Below, one piece after another: positions 56,693 through 64,000 of a DNA stretch of 64,000 nucleotides; position 1 is the first letter of the stretch, and each line of letters opens with the position of its first letter. The position numbers and the translations under genes were made by a program. Where the stretch lies: NCBI GenBank assembly GCA_947458745.1, contig CANGYQ010000001.1:558001-622000 (forward strand), given 5' to 3'. This DNA comes from Bryobacteraceae bacterium. GTDB taxonomy: Bacteria > Acidobacteriota > Terriglobia > Bryobacterales > Bryobacteraceae. Below the pieces are notes generated by a model. That model saw only the letters and a program-made list of their open reading frames with translations, searched no databases and was not told the DNA's origin.

Positions 56693-58989
56693 TTACCGTG
56701 GCGTTGTGCGGTCTGCTCGCGTTGTCCCCGGTGATCCGTGAAGCGGTCCCGCCGGGCGCTCAACGCGGCAAGTCGGTGAAGGTGGTGCTGAAGGGCGATG
56801 GACTCACCCCCACTTCGAAGCTGATCAGTGACATTCCGGGCAGTATCACGCGCCTCACCGGGACCGAGTACTCGTTTCTGGTGGAACTGAAGCCGGACGC
56901 CGCCGTGGGCCTGTATCCGATTCGCCTGGTGAACGAAGATGGCCTCTCCAACCTGGTGCTGTTTAGCGTCGGGTCGCTGCCGGAATCGAGTGAAGTGGCC
57001 GACACGGCGGTCGAGCCCAAAGGCAAGCGTGATGGTGCGGGCGAGACCCGCGAGACGGCGATGTCGCTGAAGTGGCCGTTGACGGTGAATGGGTCGCTTG
57101 ATGGTCCCGATGTGGACTACTACGCGCTCGATATCCGCACGCCGCAGAAGCTGGTGATCGAAGTGGATGCCCGGCGGGCCGGCTCAGCGCTCGACCCCGC
57201 TTTTGAGGTGGAGGACGCCCAGGGCAAAGTGATCGCCAAGGCCGACGATTCGGCCGGTTGTGGCGTGGATACCCGCCTTGAAGTGAACTTCGCGCGGCCC
57301 GGGCGCTACTTTATCCGGCTGCATGATTCCAAGTACTCGATTCAAGACGTGGGCTTTTACCGGCTCAAGGTGGGCCAGTGGCAGTTTGCCGACACTGTGT
57401 TCCCGCTAGGTGCGCCGCGTGGCGCCAGCGCCAGCCTGACGCTCGCCGGAGGTAATCTAGCCGCCCCCAGGGCCACCAACGTCGCGATGCCCGCGGATAA
57501 GCCGGTCGCGCTGGTCCAGGTGGAGGGCTCAGCCTCGCTGCCCCTGGCGGTGGTATCGACGGAAGGCAGTGTCGATTCAGCCGCCGCTCCCGGGGCGGCA
57601 CTCCAGAGCTCGCTTTGGGTGAATGGACGCCTGGAAAAGCCCGGTGCCGTGCACGACTACAAGCTGGCGGTCGAGCCGGGGCAGTCCTGGCTGGTGGAAC
57701 TGGCCGGCCGAGCGGCGGGTCCAAGCTTGGCTGACCCATTTGTGACCATCTACGGCCCTGGCCGCAAGAAGCTGGCCACCCGCAATGAGGTTTCCAGCGC
57801 CGCCCTGGCGCTGCCCTTCGTCGTCCCGGCGGGCGTCAGTGAGGTGACGGTGAGCATTGAGGAACTACTGGGCCGCGGCGGCGACCAGTATCACTACCGG
57901 ATGCGCGCCTCCAAGGCTGCGGCTGACTTCGTGGCCTCTGTCGCAACACCGTTCATCAATTTGCCCGCCGGAGGCACCGTGGTGATTCCCGTGGCCATCC
58001 AGCGGCGGGGCTACGATGGCCCGATCCTGGTCTCGGTGGTGAACCCGCCGCCGGGCGTCAAGGTGGCCGGTGGCCACATCCCGTCCGAAGCCGCGGCGCA
58101 GAGCTTTAACAATGACAATGCCGGATTCCGCGGTGCGCGCGGCGCCATCACGCTGACCGCCCCGGCCGATCTGGCCCCCCAGACCGGCGAGCTAAAGCTG
58201 GTGGCCGTAGCCGAAACGCCGCAAGGTCGGCTGGTGCGGGAACTAAGCGGACCCGCCATGTCGGTGGCGGTTCGGGGCCTGCGGCAAGGCAGCGTGAATG
58301 CGAACTGGCTGGGATATCGGCTGCCCTTTTCGACGGCCAAACCTCTTCCGGTGTCGGTGGCTACCGTCTCGCCGCTGGTGCGAATGGCCCAGGGTTTCGA
58401 GATCCCACTGGTGTATCGGATTCAGCGGCGGGCGGGTGCCCCGGCCGCTCTACGCGTTGTGTCCTCGCAACCGAGCGCGGTGGGCAATTTGCGCATTGGC
58501 GGGGCCGAGCCCGGCAAGAGCCCGGACAGTGGCTCCATGTCGCTGCAATCCAATTTTGCGACGCCGCTGGGGACGTTTGATCTGCTGGTGTTGGCGGATG
58601 TCACCCTGGACGGCAAGACCGTCACCATTCCTGGCCCGGCCATTGAGATTGACGTGGTACCGGGCTTCCATGTCTACCCGGTCGCCAGGGATTTGCCGGC
58701 GCGGGCTGGGGCGTCCTTCACCGTGTCGGGAGAGTTGCTCCGGGAACCAACTTTTGAAGGTGGTATCGTTCGGCTCGCCATGCAGGAGCTGCCGGAAGGC
58801 GTAGTTTGCGTGGGCACGGAACTAGCCGCCGACGTGCGGGCATTTTCGCTGTCGTGCCAGGTGGCCGCAACGGTGAAGCCTGGCAGTTATCCGGTACTGC
58901 TGACCAGTTCGGCACCTGAAGTGGGCCGCAAGGCCAAGGCCGACTACAAGGGTCCGGAGACGGCGTTGACATTGAAGGTGGGAAACTGA
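56689..58989 (+). CDS. Large secreted protein with PPC-like beta domains
   Basis: A 766-residue exported protein with a short signal (about 1-14). Residues about 15-95 resemble an IPT-like module, about 120-235 a pre-peptidase C-terminal (PPC) domain (DVDYYALDIRTPQKLVIEVDA, then RPGRYFIRLHDS), and a second similar domain follows at about 305-405. The remainder is beta-rich without known motifs. It probably acts in the envelope as part of the complex encoded by this operon. Start and stop are coupled to both neighbours: 4-nt overlap upstream and a 14-nt gap downstream. Confidence 0.8.
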   Translation: MITVALCGLLALSPVIREAVPPGAQRGKSVKVVLKGDGLTPTSKLISDIPGSITRLTGTEYSFLVELKPDAAVGLYPIRLVNEDGLSNLVLFSVGSLPESSEVADTAVEPKGKRDGAGETRETAMSLKWPLTVNGSLDGPDVDYYALDIRTPQKLVIEVDARRAGSALDPAFEVEDAQGKVIAKADDSAGCGVDTRLEVNFARPGRYFIRLHDSKYSIQDVGFYRLKVGQWQFADTVFPLGAPRGASASLTLAGGNLAAPRATNVAMPADKPVALVQVEGSASLPLAVVSTEGSVDSAAAPGAALQSSLWVNGRLEKPGAVHDYKLAVEPGQSWLVELAGRAAGPSLADPFVTIYGPGRKKLATRNEVSSAALALPFVVPAGVSEVTVSIEELLGRGGDQYHYRMRASKAAADFVASVATPFINLPAGGTVVIPVAIQRRGYDGPILVSVVNPPPGVKVAGGHIPSEAAAQSFNNDNAGFRGARGAITLTAPADLAPQTGELKLVAVAETPQGRLVRELSGPAMSVAVRGLRQGSVNANWLGYRLPFSTAKPLPVSVATVSPLVRMAQGFEIPLVYRIQRRAGAPAALRVVSSQPSAVGNLRIGGAEPGKSPDSGSMSLQSNFATPLGTFDLLVLADVTLDGKTVTIPGPAIEIDVVPGFHVYPVARDLPARAGASFTVSGELLREPTFEGGIVRLAMQELPEGVVCVGTELAADVRAFSLSCQVAATVKPGSYPVLLTSSAPEVGRKAKADYKGPETALTLKVGN

Positions 58990-59003
58990 AGGTGAGGTTC
59001 CAA

Positions 59004-61187
59004 ATGCGGTTGGGCATTCTACGGTTGGGCGTTTCGGTTGTGGCGGGCCTCTCCGGGGCCATATGGGCGGCCGAGCCGCTGACCTTTGTCCGCGATGTGC
59101 TGCCCGTGATGAACAAGGTAGGCTGCACCTCCGGCCCTTGCCACGGTGGAGCCAAGGGCAAAGGCGGCTTTAAGCTATCGCTCCGCGGCTACGATGCCGA
59201 GTTCGACTATCGCGCCATCCTGCACGACCTTTCCGGTCGCCGCTTCAACCGCACCGAACCTGAGAGTTCCTTGATCCTGCTGAAGCCAGCCATGAAGGTG
59301 GCCCATGGGGGCGGTCTGCGTTTGGACCCGGCTTCGGCCGACTACGCCACCGTATTGCGTTGGCTGTCAGAGGGTGCCGTTTTTGGCGACGTGGCCACGG
59401 GCGGCGTCACCAAGCTGACCATTGAGCCCTCTGAGGTGTTCGCTGAAAAGCCTGGCCCCAAGCAGCAGTTGAAAGTGGTGGCCACCTATGGCGACGGCGC
59501 CACCCGCGACGTCACGCAATGGGCGCTCTACTTGAGCACCTACGAACCCGCCGCATCGGTCAGCGACGGTGGCCTGATCACCACGCAGCGCAAGGGCGAG
59601 ACATCCGTGCTGGTCCGCTATGAAGGGCGCTTGAGCGTCGTACCCGTCACGGTCCTGCCGGAGAAGGCCGGTTTCGCCTGGTCCAATCCGCCCGCCTGGA
59701 ACTACATTGATGAGCAGGTGAATGCCAAGCTGAAGCGGCTCCACGTCCTGCCGTCGAAGCTTTCCGGCGATGAAGAGTTTCTGCGCCGCGTGTCGTTGGA
59801 TTTGATCGGCCTTCCGCCGTCCCCTGATGAGACCCGCGCCTTTCTGGCCGACAAGCGCGAGACCCGCCTAAAGCGGACGGCAATGATCGACAAGCTGATG
59901 GCTCGCCCCGAGTTTCTCGCGCACTGGGCCGTCAAATGGAGCGATCTGCTGCAAGTGAACCGCAGCAAGTTGGGCGACAAGGGCATGTGGGCGTTCCGCG
60001 AATGGATCAAGGAATCGCTGGCCGCCAACAAGCCCTACGACGCGATGGTCCGCGAACTGGTGACGGCGAAGGGCTCCACCTTCCAGAACCCGCCGGCGAA
60101 TTTCCTGCGCTTTACCCGGGACCCCAAGGTGGCCATGGAGACCACCACTCAGTTGTTCCTGGGCGTGCGGATGGTCTGCGCCCAGTGCCACGACCACCCC
60201 TTTGAGCAGTGGACCCAGAATCAGTACTACAACCTCAGCGCCTACTTCGCCACGGTCGGGATCAAGAACGGTGGCGATAGCGATGAAGAGATCATCTTCG
60301 ATAAGCGTGAAGAGATCGAGATTCACCACCCCAAAGACGGGCGCGTGATGCCCGCCAAGTTCCTGTTCAAGACCGAGAAGTTCTCGACCGAGATCACGGG
60401 CGAAGAGAAGCAGCTGCGCGAGACGCTGGCCTCCTGGCTGACCGCGCGCGACAACCCCTATTTCGCCAAAGCCATGGCCAATCGCGTTTGGAGCTACTTT
60501 TTGGGCCGGGGCATCATCGATCCGGTGGACGACATTCGCGCCTCCAATCCGGCCAGCAACGCCGCGCTGCTCGACGCCCTGACCAAGGATTTCCTGGCCT
60601 CCAACTACGATTTGCGCAAGCTGATCCGCTCCATTGTCACCTCTCGCACCTATCAGTTGAGCTTTGATTCGAACGAATGGAACGTGGACGACGAGGTGAA
60701 TTTTTCTCACGCCACCCCGCGCCGGTTAACTGCCGAGCAGCTCTACGATGCAGTGTACGTGGCGGCGGGCGTGAAGCCGAAGCTGAAGGAACTCCCCGAA
60801 GGTGCTATGGCGCAAGACTTCCCGGACACCACCATCGACCGCGGCGGCTTTCTCGATCTATTTGGCCGCCCCGAACGCCAAACCAGTTGCGAGTGTGAAC
60901 GTCGAAGTGATGTGTCCCTGGTGCAGGCGCTGAACCTGTTGAACGGATCCACCATCGCGGACGCCCTGGCCGACGCCGATGGCCGAATCGCTAAACTGGT
61001 GGTGTCTGGTGCGGATGACCGGAAGATGATCGAAGAGCTGTACCTCGGCGCTCTCAGCCGTCGTCCAACAGCCCAGGAGATTGATTTTGGCCAGACCTAC
61101 CTTCGCAAAGGCGGGTCTCGGGCGGAGCGGGCCCAAGATTTGCTTTGGGCCTTGATGAATTCGAATGCGTTCTTGTTTAATCGCTAG
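59004..61187 (+). CDS. DUF1549/DUF1553 (PSCyt2-PSD1 type) secreted protein
   Basis: A 727-residue exported protein. The signal peptide (about 1-22) follows the ATG at 59004, chosen because AGGTGAGG lies 6 nt before it; a GTG at 58992 is an alternative. CTSGPCHGGAKGKGGFKLS (about 40-58) is a modified heme-like CxxxxCH. A Big2-like Ig segment follows (about 130-215), then DUF1549 (about 230-410, LDLIGLPPSPDE) and DUF1553 (about 440-700, AKAMANRVWSYFLGRGI). The family is common in Planctomycetes; the function is unknown. The main protein of this operon. Confidence 0.88.
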   Translation: MRLGILRLGVSVVAGLSGAIWAAEPLTFVRDVLPVMNKVGCTSGPCHGGAKGKGGFKLSLRGYDAEFDYRAILHDLSGRRFNRTEPESSLILLKPAMKVAHGGGLRLDPASADYATVLRWLSEGAVFGDVATGGVTKLTIEPSEVFAEKPGPKQQLKVVATYGDGATRDVTQWALYLSTYEPAASVSDGGLITTQRKGETSVLVRYEGRLSVVPVTVLPEKAGFAWSNPPAWNYIDEQVNAKLKRLHVLPSKLSGDEEFLRRVSLDLIGLPPSPDETRAFLADKRETRLKRTAMIDKLMARPEFLAHWAVKWSDLLQVNRSKLGDKGMWAFREWIKESLAANKPYDAMVRELVTAKGSTFQNPPANFLRFTRDPKVAMETTTQLFLGVRMVCAQCHDHPFEQWTQNQYYNLSAYFATVGIKNGGDSDEEIIFDKREEIEIHHPKDGRVMPAKFLFKTEKFSTEITGEEKQLRETLASWLTARDNPYFAKAMANRVWSYFLGRGIIDPVDDIRASNPASNAALLDALTKDFLASNYDLRKLIRSIVTSRTYQLSFDSNEWNVDDEVNFSHATPRRLTAEQLYDAVYVAAGVKPKLKELPEGAMAQDFPDTTIDRGGFLDLFGRPERQTSCECERRSDVSLVQALNLLNGSTIADALADADGRIAKLVVSGADDRKMIEELYLGALSRRPTAQEIDFGQTYLRKGGSRAERAQDLLWALMNSNAFLFNR

Positions 61188-61569
61188 GTCTCTTGTTTCG
61201 ATTGTTTCTTTAGTAGGGTGTGCGGCTGCGCAGAGCCTGTTTGATCAGGCACCACCGTCAGTGGACGCGGCACTGCGGGAGCGAGTTCGGCTGTTCTATC
61301 AGGCGCAGGTAGCGGGTAAGTTGGACGAGGCCGCCAAGTATGTGGCGGAGGATAGCAAGGATTTGTTTGCGAAGCCTCGGGGCGCCGTCAGGAAGTTCGA
61401 AGTGACCGGTGTGACCTGGTCCGAAGGTTTCACACAAGCTAAGGTAGCCGCGGACCTGGACGTGGCCCATCCGCAGGGCTTAATCTTTCCCGAGGGTTCA
61501 TTCTGGAAGCTGGAGAAGGGTCAGTGGGTCTGGTGGATACCCGCCGAGTACCGGAAGAAGGCCAAGTGA
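61165..61569 (+). CDS. Small secreted protein, paralogue of next gene
   Basis: A 134-residue exported protein with a signal peptide ending AAAQS (about residue 23). The mature part (LRERVRLFYQAQVAGKLDEA onward) resembles the N-terminal half of the next protein, including a shared SKDxF motif. It could be an NTF2-like fold, from the helix-then-sheet pattern, but this is an inference. The ATG overlaps the end of the DUF1553 gene by 23 nt, and its stop overlaps the next start by 1 nt (TGATG), so all are co-translated. Confidence 0.72.
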   Translation: MRSCLIARSLVSIVSLVGCAAAQSLFDQAPPSVDAALRERVRLFYQAQVAGKLDEAAKYVAEDSKDLFAKPRGAVRKFEVTGVTWSEGFTQAKVAADLDVAHPQGLIFPEGSFWKLEKGQWVWWIPAEYRKKAK

Positions 61570-62483
61570 TGTTGAGAATCAGGCTTCTGCGCGTGGTTTT
61601 GGCCGGTGCGCTAGTTTGTGCGGCGGCGTGGACACAGTCTGGTCCCGTTGAGGTGCCCAAGAAGGCCGGTCCCGCGCCGCGGGTAGCCCCAAAAGGCGGT
61701 GGCGCTGTGAAGCCAGGGGCCGCGTCGACACCGCGGGCTAATGGGGTTGCAGCGACGGTGGAGCATCAACTTCGGGAGCGGGTGCAGTTGTTTTATCAGC
61801 TGACCCGCGATGGCAAGATGTTGGCGGCCACTGAGTTGGTGGTTCCGGATAGCAAAGACATCTTCCTTGCCAGCGAGAAGCCGAAGATGGATTCGCTGGA
61901 GATTGCGGAGTTGGAATGGCTAGAAGGGGGCAGAGAGGCCAAGGTTTCTGCGGTAGGCCAGACGACAATCGCTGTCGCCGGGCAAAGGGTCCCGTCACGT
62001 ACGGTGTTCGATAGTTACTGGAAGCGGGTGGGTGGAGTTTGGATGTATTTTGATCCCCCAGTTCGTCAACGCAAGACTCCATTTGGTGTCGTGAAGGTTG
62101 ATCGGGACGGCAAGCTGATTGGTGGGGCGAGCGTTGATTTGAAGGCGAAGGTGGATGCAGCGACGGCGGCGGCGATGGTGCCGGACGGCAAGGCGTTTTC
62201 CGTCGAGGCAAAGGATGTTGCGTTTAGTCTGAACAAGCCTGGTTCGGCCGAGTTTAAGGTCAATAATGGCTCTCGGGGCTACCTGAATGTTTATTTCGGT
62301 GGTGCGGACCTGAAGGGTCTTCAGTTTGAGCCGGCGACGGCTACCGTGGCGCCGGGCCAGACCGCAGTTTTCCGGTTGATTTGGACCCCGGGTGAGAAGC
62401 CAGAGTACGGGCAGGATTGGGGTTCGATTGTTGTCCAGCCCTGGAACAAGAGAACTCAGTTTCGGATTCGCTGGGCTGAGTAG
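61569..62483 (+). CDS. Secreted protein with NTF2-like N-terminus and C-terminal beta domain
   Basis: A 304-residue exported protein. The signal peptide ends near WTQSG (about 23); a Pro/Ala/Gly-rich linker follows (about 25-60). Then comes a domain paralogous to the preceding protein (LRERVQLFYQLTRDGKMLAA, about 68-160). The last 110 residues (AFSVEAKDVAFSLNKPGSAE onward) form an Ig-like module. Role unknown. The operon probably ends here, at the hairpin 25 nt beyond the stop. Confidence 0.75.
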   Translation: MLRIRLLRVVLAGALVCAAAWTQSGPVEVPKKAGPAPRVAPKGGGAVKPGAASTPRANGVAATVEHQLRERVQLFYQLTRDGKMLAATELVVPDSKDIFLASEKPKMDSLEIAELEWLEGGREAKVSAVGQTTIAVAGQRVPSRTVFDSYWKRVGGVWMYFDPPVRQRKTPFGVVKVDRDGKLIGGASVDLKAKVDAATAAAMVPDGKAFSVEAKDVAFSLNKPGSAEFKVNNGSRGYLNVYFGGADLKGLQFEPATATVAPGQTAVFRLIWTPGEKPEYGQDWGSIVVQPWNKRTQFRIRWAE

Positions 62484-62507
62484 CCACTGGTTGGGTTCCG
62501 GGATTTC

Positions 62508-62540
62508 GGCCTCACCCTTATGGGTTGAGGCCTATTTTGT
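62508..62540 (+). terminator. Terminator of the DUF1553 operon (overlaps convergent CDS end)
   Basis: A GGCCTCA-CCC stem pairs with GGG-TGAGGCC (one T bulge) around a TTAT loop, followed by TATTTTGTT. On the other strand the stop of the 62518-63018 gene falls within it, so it may serve both directions. Confidence 0.65.
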
Positions 62541-63018
62541 TGGCGATCAGTTGCAGGAGCTTGCGGTCCGCCGGAGTGAATCCGGTCTGTTCGCTCGGTA
62601 GGGGTATGGTCTTGTCCCGGATCACTACGGTTCCGCCGAAGCCGAACTCCAGTTCTTCGTGGGGCTGTAGTGGGCGAAGCGGAACCGGGATGGGCGGTTC
62701 GCTTGGGGCAGGTTCGCCAAGGCCGTTCTCGAACAGGTTCACCGTGGCCGCCTCTTCTTTCCTGAGGACCAGAATTTCCAGTTGTGGTTTGCCGTCCGGT
62801 CCTCGAAGGGGCTGCCCGGTGTCGCCCTGCGCGATAACACTGTCATAGACTACGTTGCGGCGCGGGGAACTGGTGGCAGTGCTGTCGAACCAGTTTTTCG
62901 GAGCTCGCGCGGGGTTGTAGGGCGGGGGTTCTTGGCCGACAGCTATTCGATAGTGTTGGCGGGACTGGTAGACGGGATACAGAGCGGCTTCGTTGATTCC
63001 GATGATGGCCTGGGGCAT
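62518..63018 (-). CDS. Conserved protein of unknown function
   Basis: A 166-residue protein without signal peptide or membrane helix. It is rich in Pro (PPPYNPARAPKNWFDS near residue 35), has a LEILVLRKEEAATVNLFENG strand-turn segment, a PIPVPLRP linker and a C-terminal GFTPADRKLLQLIANKIGLNP helix. No family is recognised. The ATG at 63018 is used. It ends within the hairpin terminator of the opposite operon. Confidence 0.6.
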   Translation of the reverse strand: MPQAIIGINEAALYPVYQSRQHYRIAVGQEPPPYNPARAPKNWFDSTATSSPRRNVVYDSVIAQGDTGQPLRGPDGKPQLEILVLRKEEAATVNLFENGLGEPAPSEPPIPVPLRPLQPHEELEFGFGGTVVIRDKTIPLPSEQTGFTPADRKLLQLIANKIGLNP

Positions 63019-63093
63019 TCGGTGATCCTCCGGTTAGGAGAATCACAGGGTAGGCGGGCTGGATAGGTCTGCTTTGGTGGTCAAGTATAGGAA

Positions 63094-63121
63094 AAGGGGC
63101 CAGAAACAATTCTGGCCCCTT
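63094..63121 (-). terminator. Strong terminator of the TIGR03437 gene
   Basis: Perfect 12-bp stem AAGGGGCCAGAA/TTCTGGCCCCTT with an ACAA loop, 33 nt after the stop at 63154. On the minus strand it is followed by TTCC (the stem itself ends in TT). Confidence 0.75.
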
Positions 63122-63153
63122 CGTGACTAAGCAGGCTATAGTGGTGCGACCAA

Positions 63154-64000
63154 CTACTGGGCAGCGCGGACCGGGATCGTCGTGCCTTGGCTGTAGGCCA
63201 GCTGTTGAGCCTGAGTGAAGGCAGCCATCGCGAAGGCTTGGGCGTTGCCCACGCCTGCAACTGCCGGATCGATGGTGAATTGGACCGTGTAGACTCCGAT
63301 CAGGTTCGGGGCGTAACGGACCGCCACTACCGGCATCCCCTGATTGTTTACGCCTACTACCACTTGGCTGGCGTCTAGCATTTGGCCGTTGCCGGGTTGG
63401 TTAGTGAAGCGCGTAGTGCTGGTAGCCGGGAGACCGGTGAAGTAGGCGGTGACGGTTTCGCCATGGGCTACGGGATTTTGGGGTGTTGCGTAAGTGCCGT
63501 TCGCTTTGACGACAACTGCCTGACGGTTGCCCAGACTGTTGGTGAATTCGAATACTCCGGGTGCGGTTTCCGAGATCGTCACGTTGGCTGAAACGCTCTG
63601 GGAGCCGACTGTCAGAGTGAGAGAACTGGCACCGTTGGCCACTTCGCAGGGTACTTGGAAGTTGACCTGTGTACTGCTGACGCTAAACAACGGTGCGGTG
63701 ATGCCGCCGACGGTTAGGCTGGTTCCGCCTAGGCTGGTGGGCAGTGGCCCAAGCAGGGTTGCGGTGAGGGGCCCATTCGGATTGAGGGGCAGGAAGGTTG
63801 TTCCTTGCAGAGTCCCGATGGCGCAGGCGGACAGGCCCGGGGCAAAGCTGGCGCCGTTCAAGATGGCGGTGATTGCGGGTCCTGCGGGGAGAGCCGGGGT
63901 AACAGTGAGGCTGAAGGTGACAGAGTTGGTTCCAAAGGTGGCAGTGACGATCGCCGGGCCATCGATGGAGTTGGCTCGGGCGGTGACGGAGGCTTGGCCA
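63154..64000 (-). CDS. Secreted protein with Solibacter-type C-terminal domain (TIGR03437-like), 5' end outside window
   Basis: Open to the right edge; only the C-terminal part (about 281 residues) is visible. The tail contains AILNGASFAPGLSACAIGT, the N-x-A-S-F opening of the domain, then a PLFSVSSTQVNFQVPCEV strand, an AVVVKANGTYATPQNPVAHG segment and a late VTAYFTGL strand, matching the domain at the end of the 7452-9788 protein. Upstream are Ig-like strands. The role is unknown. The gene ends in a strong terminator. Confidence 0.82.
   Translation of the reverse strand, partial: GQASVTARANSIDGPAIVTATFGTNSVTFSLTVTPALPAGPAITAILNGASFAPGLSACAIGTLQGTTFLPLNPNGPLTATLLGPLPTSLGGTSLTVGGITAPLFSVSSTQVNFQVPCEVANGASSLTLTVGSQSVSANVTISETAPGVFEFTNSLGNRQAVVVKANGTYATPQNPVAHGETVTAYFTGLPATSTTRFTNQPGNGQMLDASQVVVGVNNQGMPVVAVRYAPNLIGVYTVQFTIDPAVAGVGNAQAFAMAAFTQAQQLAYSQGTTIPVRAAQ

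Overview
The window is high-GC bacterial chromosome and looks like Acidobacteriota, most likely the Bryobacteraceae/Solibacter group. The evidence is two secreted proteins ending in the Solibacter-type C-terminal domain (TIGR03437 type), a Planctomycete-type cytochrome/WD40 plus DUF1549/DUF1553 cluster, an exosortase/PEP-CTERM system, an NADP-type isocitrate dehydrogenase, and many lineage-specific secreted proteins. The assignment comes from gene content only. I see no rRNA, tRNA, CRISPR array, intact insertion sequence or prophage.

Layout. 1-4.6 kb (-): S55 (SpoIVB-like) serine peptidase, beta-propeller protein and a cut-off glycoside hydrolase. 4.7-6.3 kb (+): exosortase and EpsI. 6.3-10.5 kb (+): S9-like hydrolase, a large Ig-repeat surface protein and a small secreted protein. 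10.7-13.6 kb: ECF sigma factor with putative anti-sigma (-), divergent from three small secreted proteins, one very cysteine-rich (+). 13.7-16.5 kb: prfB with its programmed frameshift, Sua5, and a coupled metallo-hydrolase-like protein. 16.5-19.3 kb (-): zinc ribbon, sodium:solute symporter, secreted protein. 19.5-25.4 kb (-): seven tightly packed genes, toxin-antitoxin pair, sirtuin, larC, metG, tatD, polyprenyl synthase. 25.5-27.7 kb: universal stress protein, cupin, a frameshifted HTH antitoxin and a second, broken cupin copy. 27.7-30.8 kb (-): icd-purE-purK. 30.8-32.4 kb: a truncated and a full-length PEP-CTERM metalloprotease homologue. 32.4-36.8 kb: beta-lactamase-fold hydrolase, M20 peptidase, pentaheme cytochrome and PQQ-type sugar dehydrogenase. 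37-39.1 kb: RsbQ-like hydrolase overlapping a PAS histidine kinase. 39.1-48.5 kb: BNR-repeat protein, membrane HTH protein, PEP-CTERM protein, pyk, uppP, ftsK, rfbB, rfbC and a cupin. 48.5-53.2 kb: SirB1-like protein, Fe-trafficking protein, ATP-grasp enzyme and a radical SAM selenoprotein. 53.2-64 kb: an orphan secretin, CDGSH protein, the cytochrome-WD40/DUF1553 operon and a second TIGR03437 protein cut by the window end.

The most notable item is the radical SAM gene at 51894-53171 (-). Its apparent stop is UGA, and reading through it gives a Cys-Sec-Ala-Glu-Pro tail, 11 more residues and a UAA stop 6 nt before the ATP-grasp gene. A perfect hairpin follows the UGA at bacterial-SECIS distance. 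I read it as a selenocysteine protein that ordinary gene calling truncates, in a two-gene operon with the ATP-grasp enzyme. A second recoding event, the +1 frameshift of prfB, is also clear.

Other threads: exosortase/EpsI with two intact and one truncated PEP-CTERM substrates in the same window; a toxin-antitoxin pair heading a housekeeping operon; and many genes with a -10-like hexamer only 5-11 nt before the start codon, suggesting frequent leaderless mRNAs.
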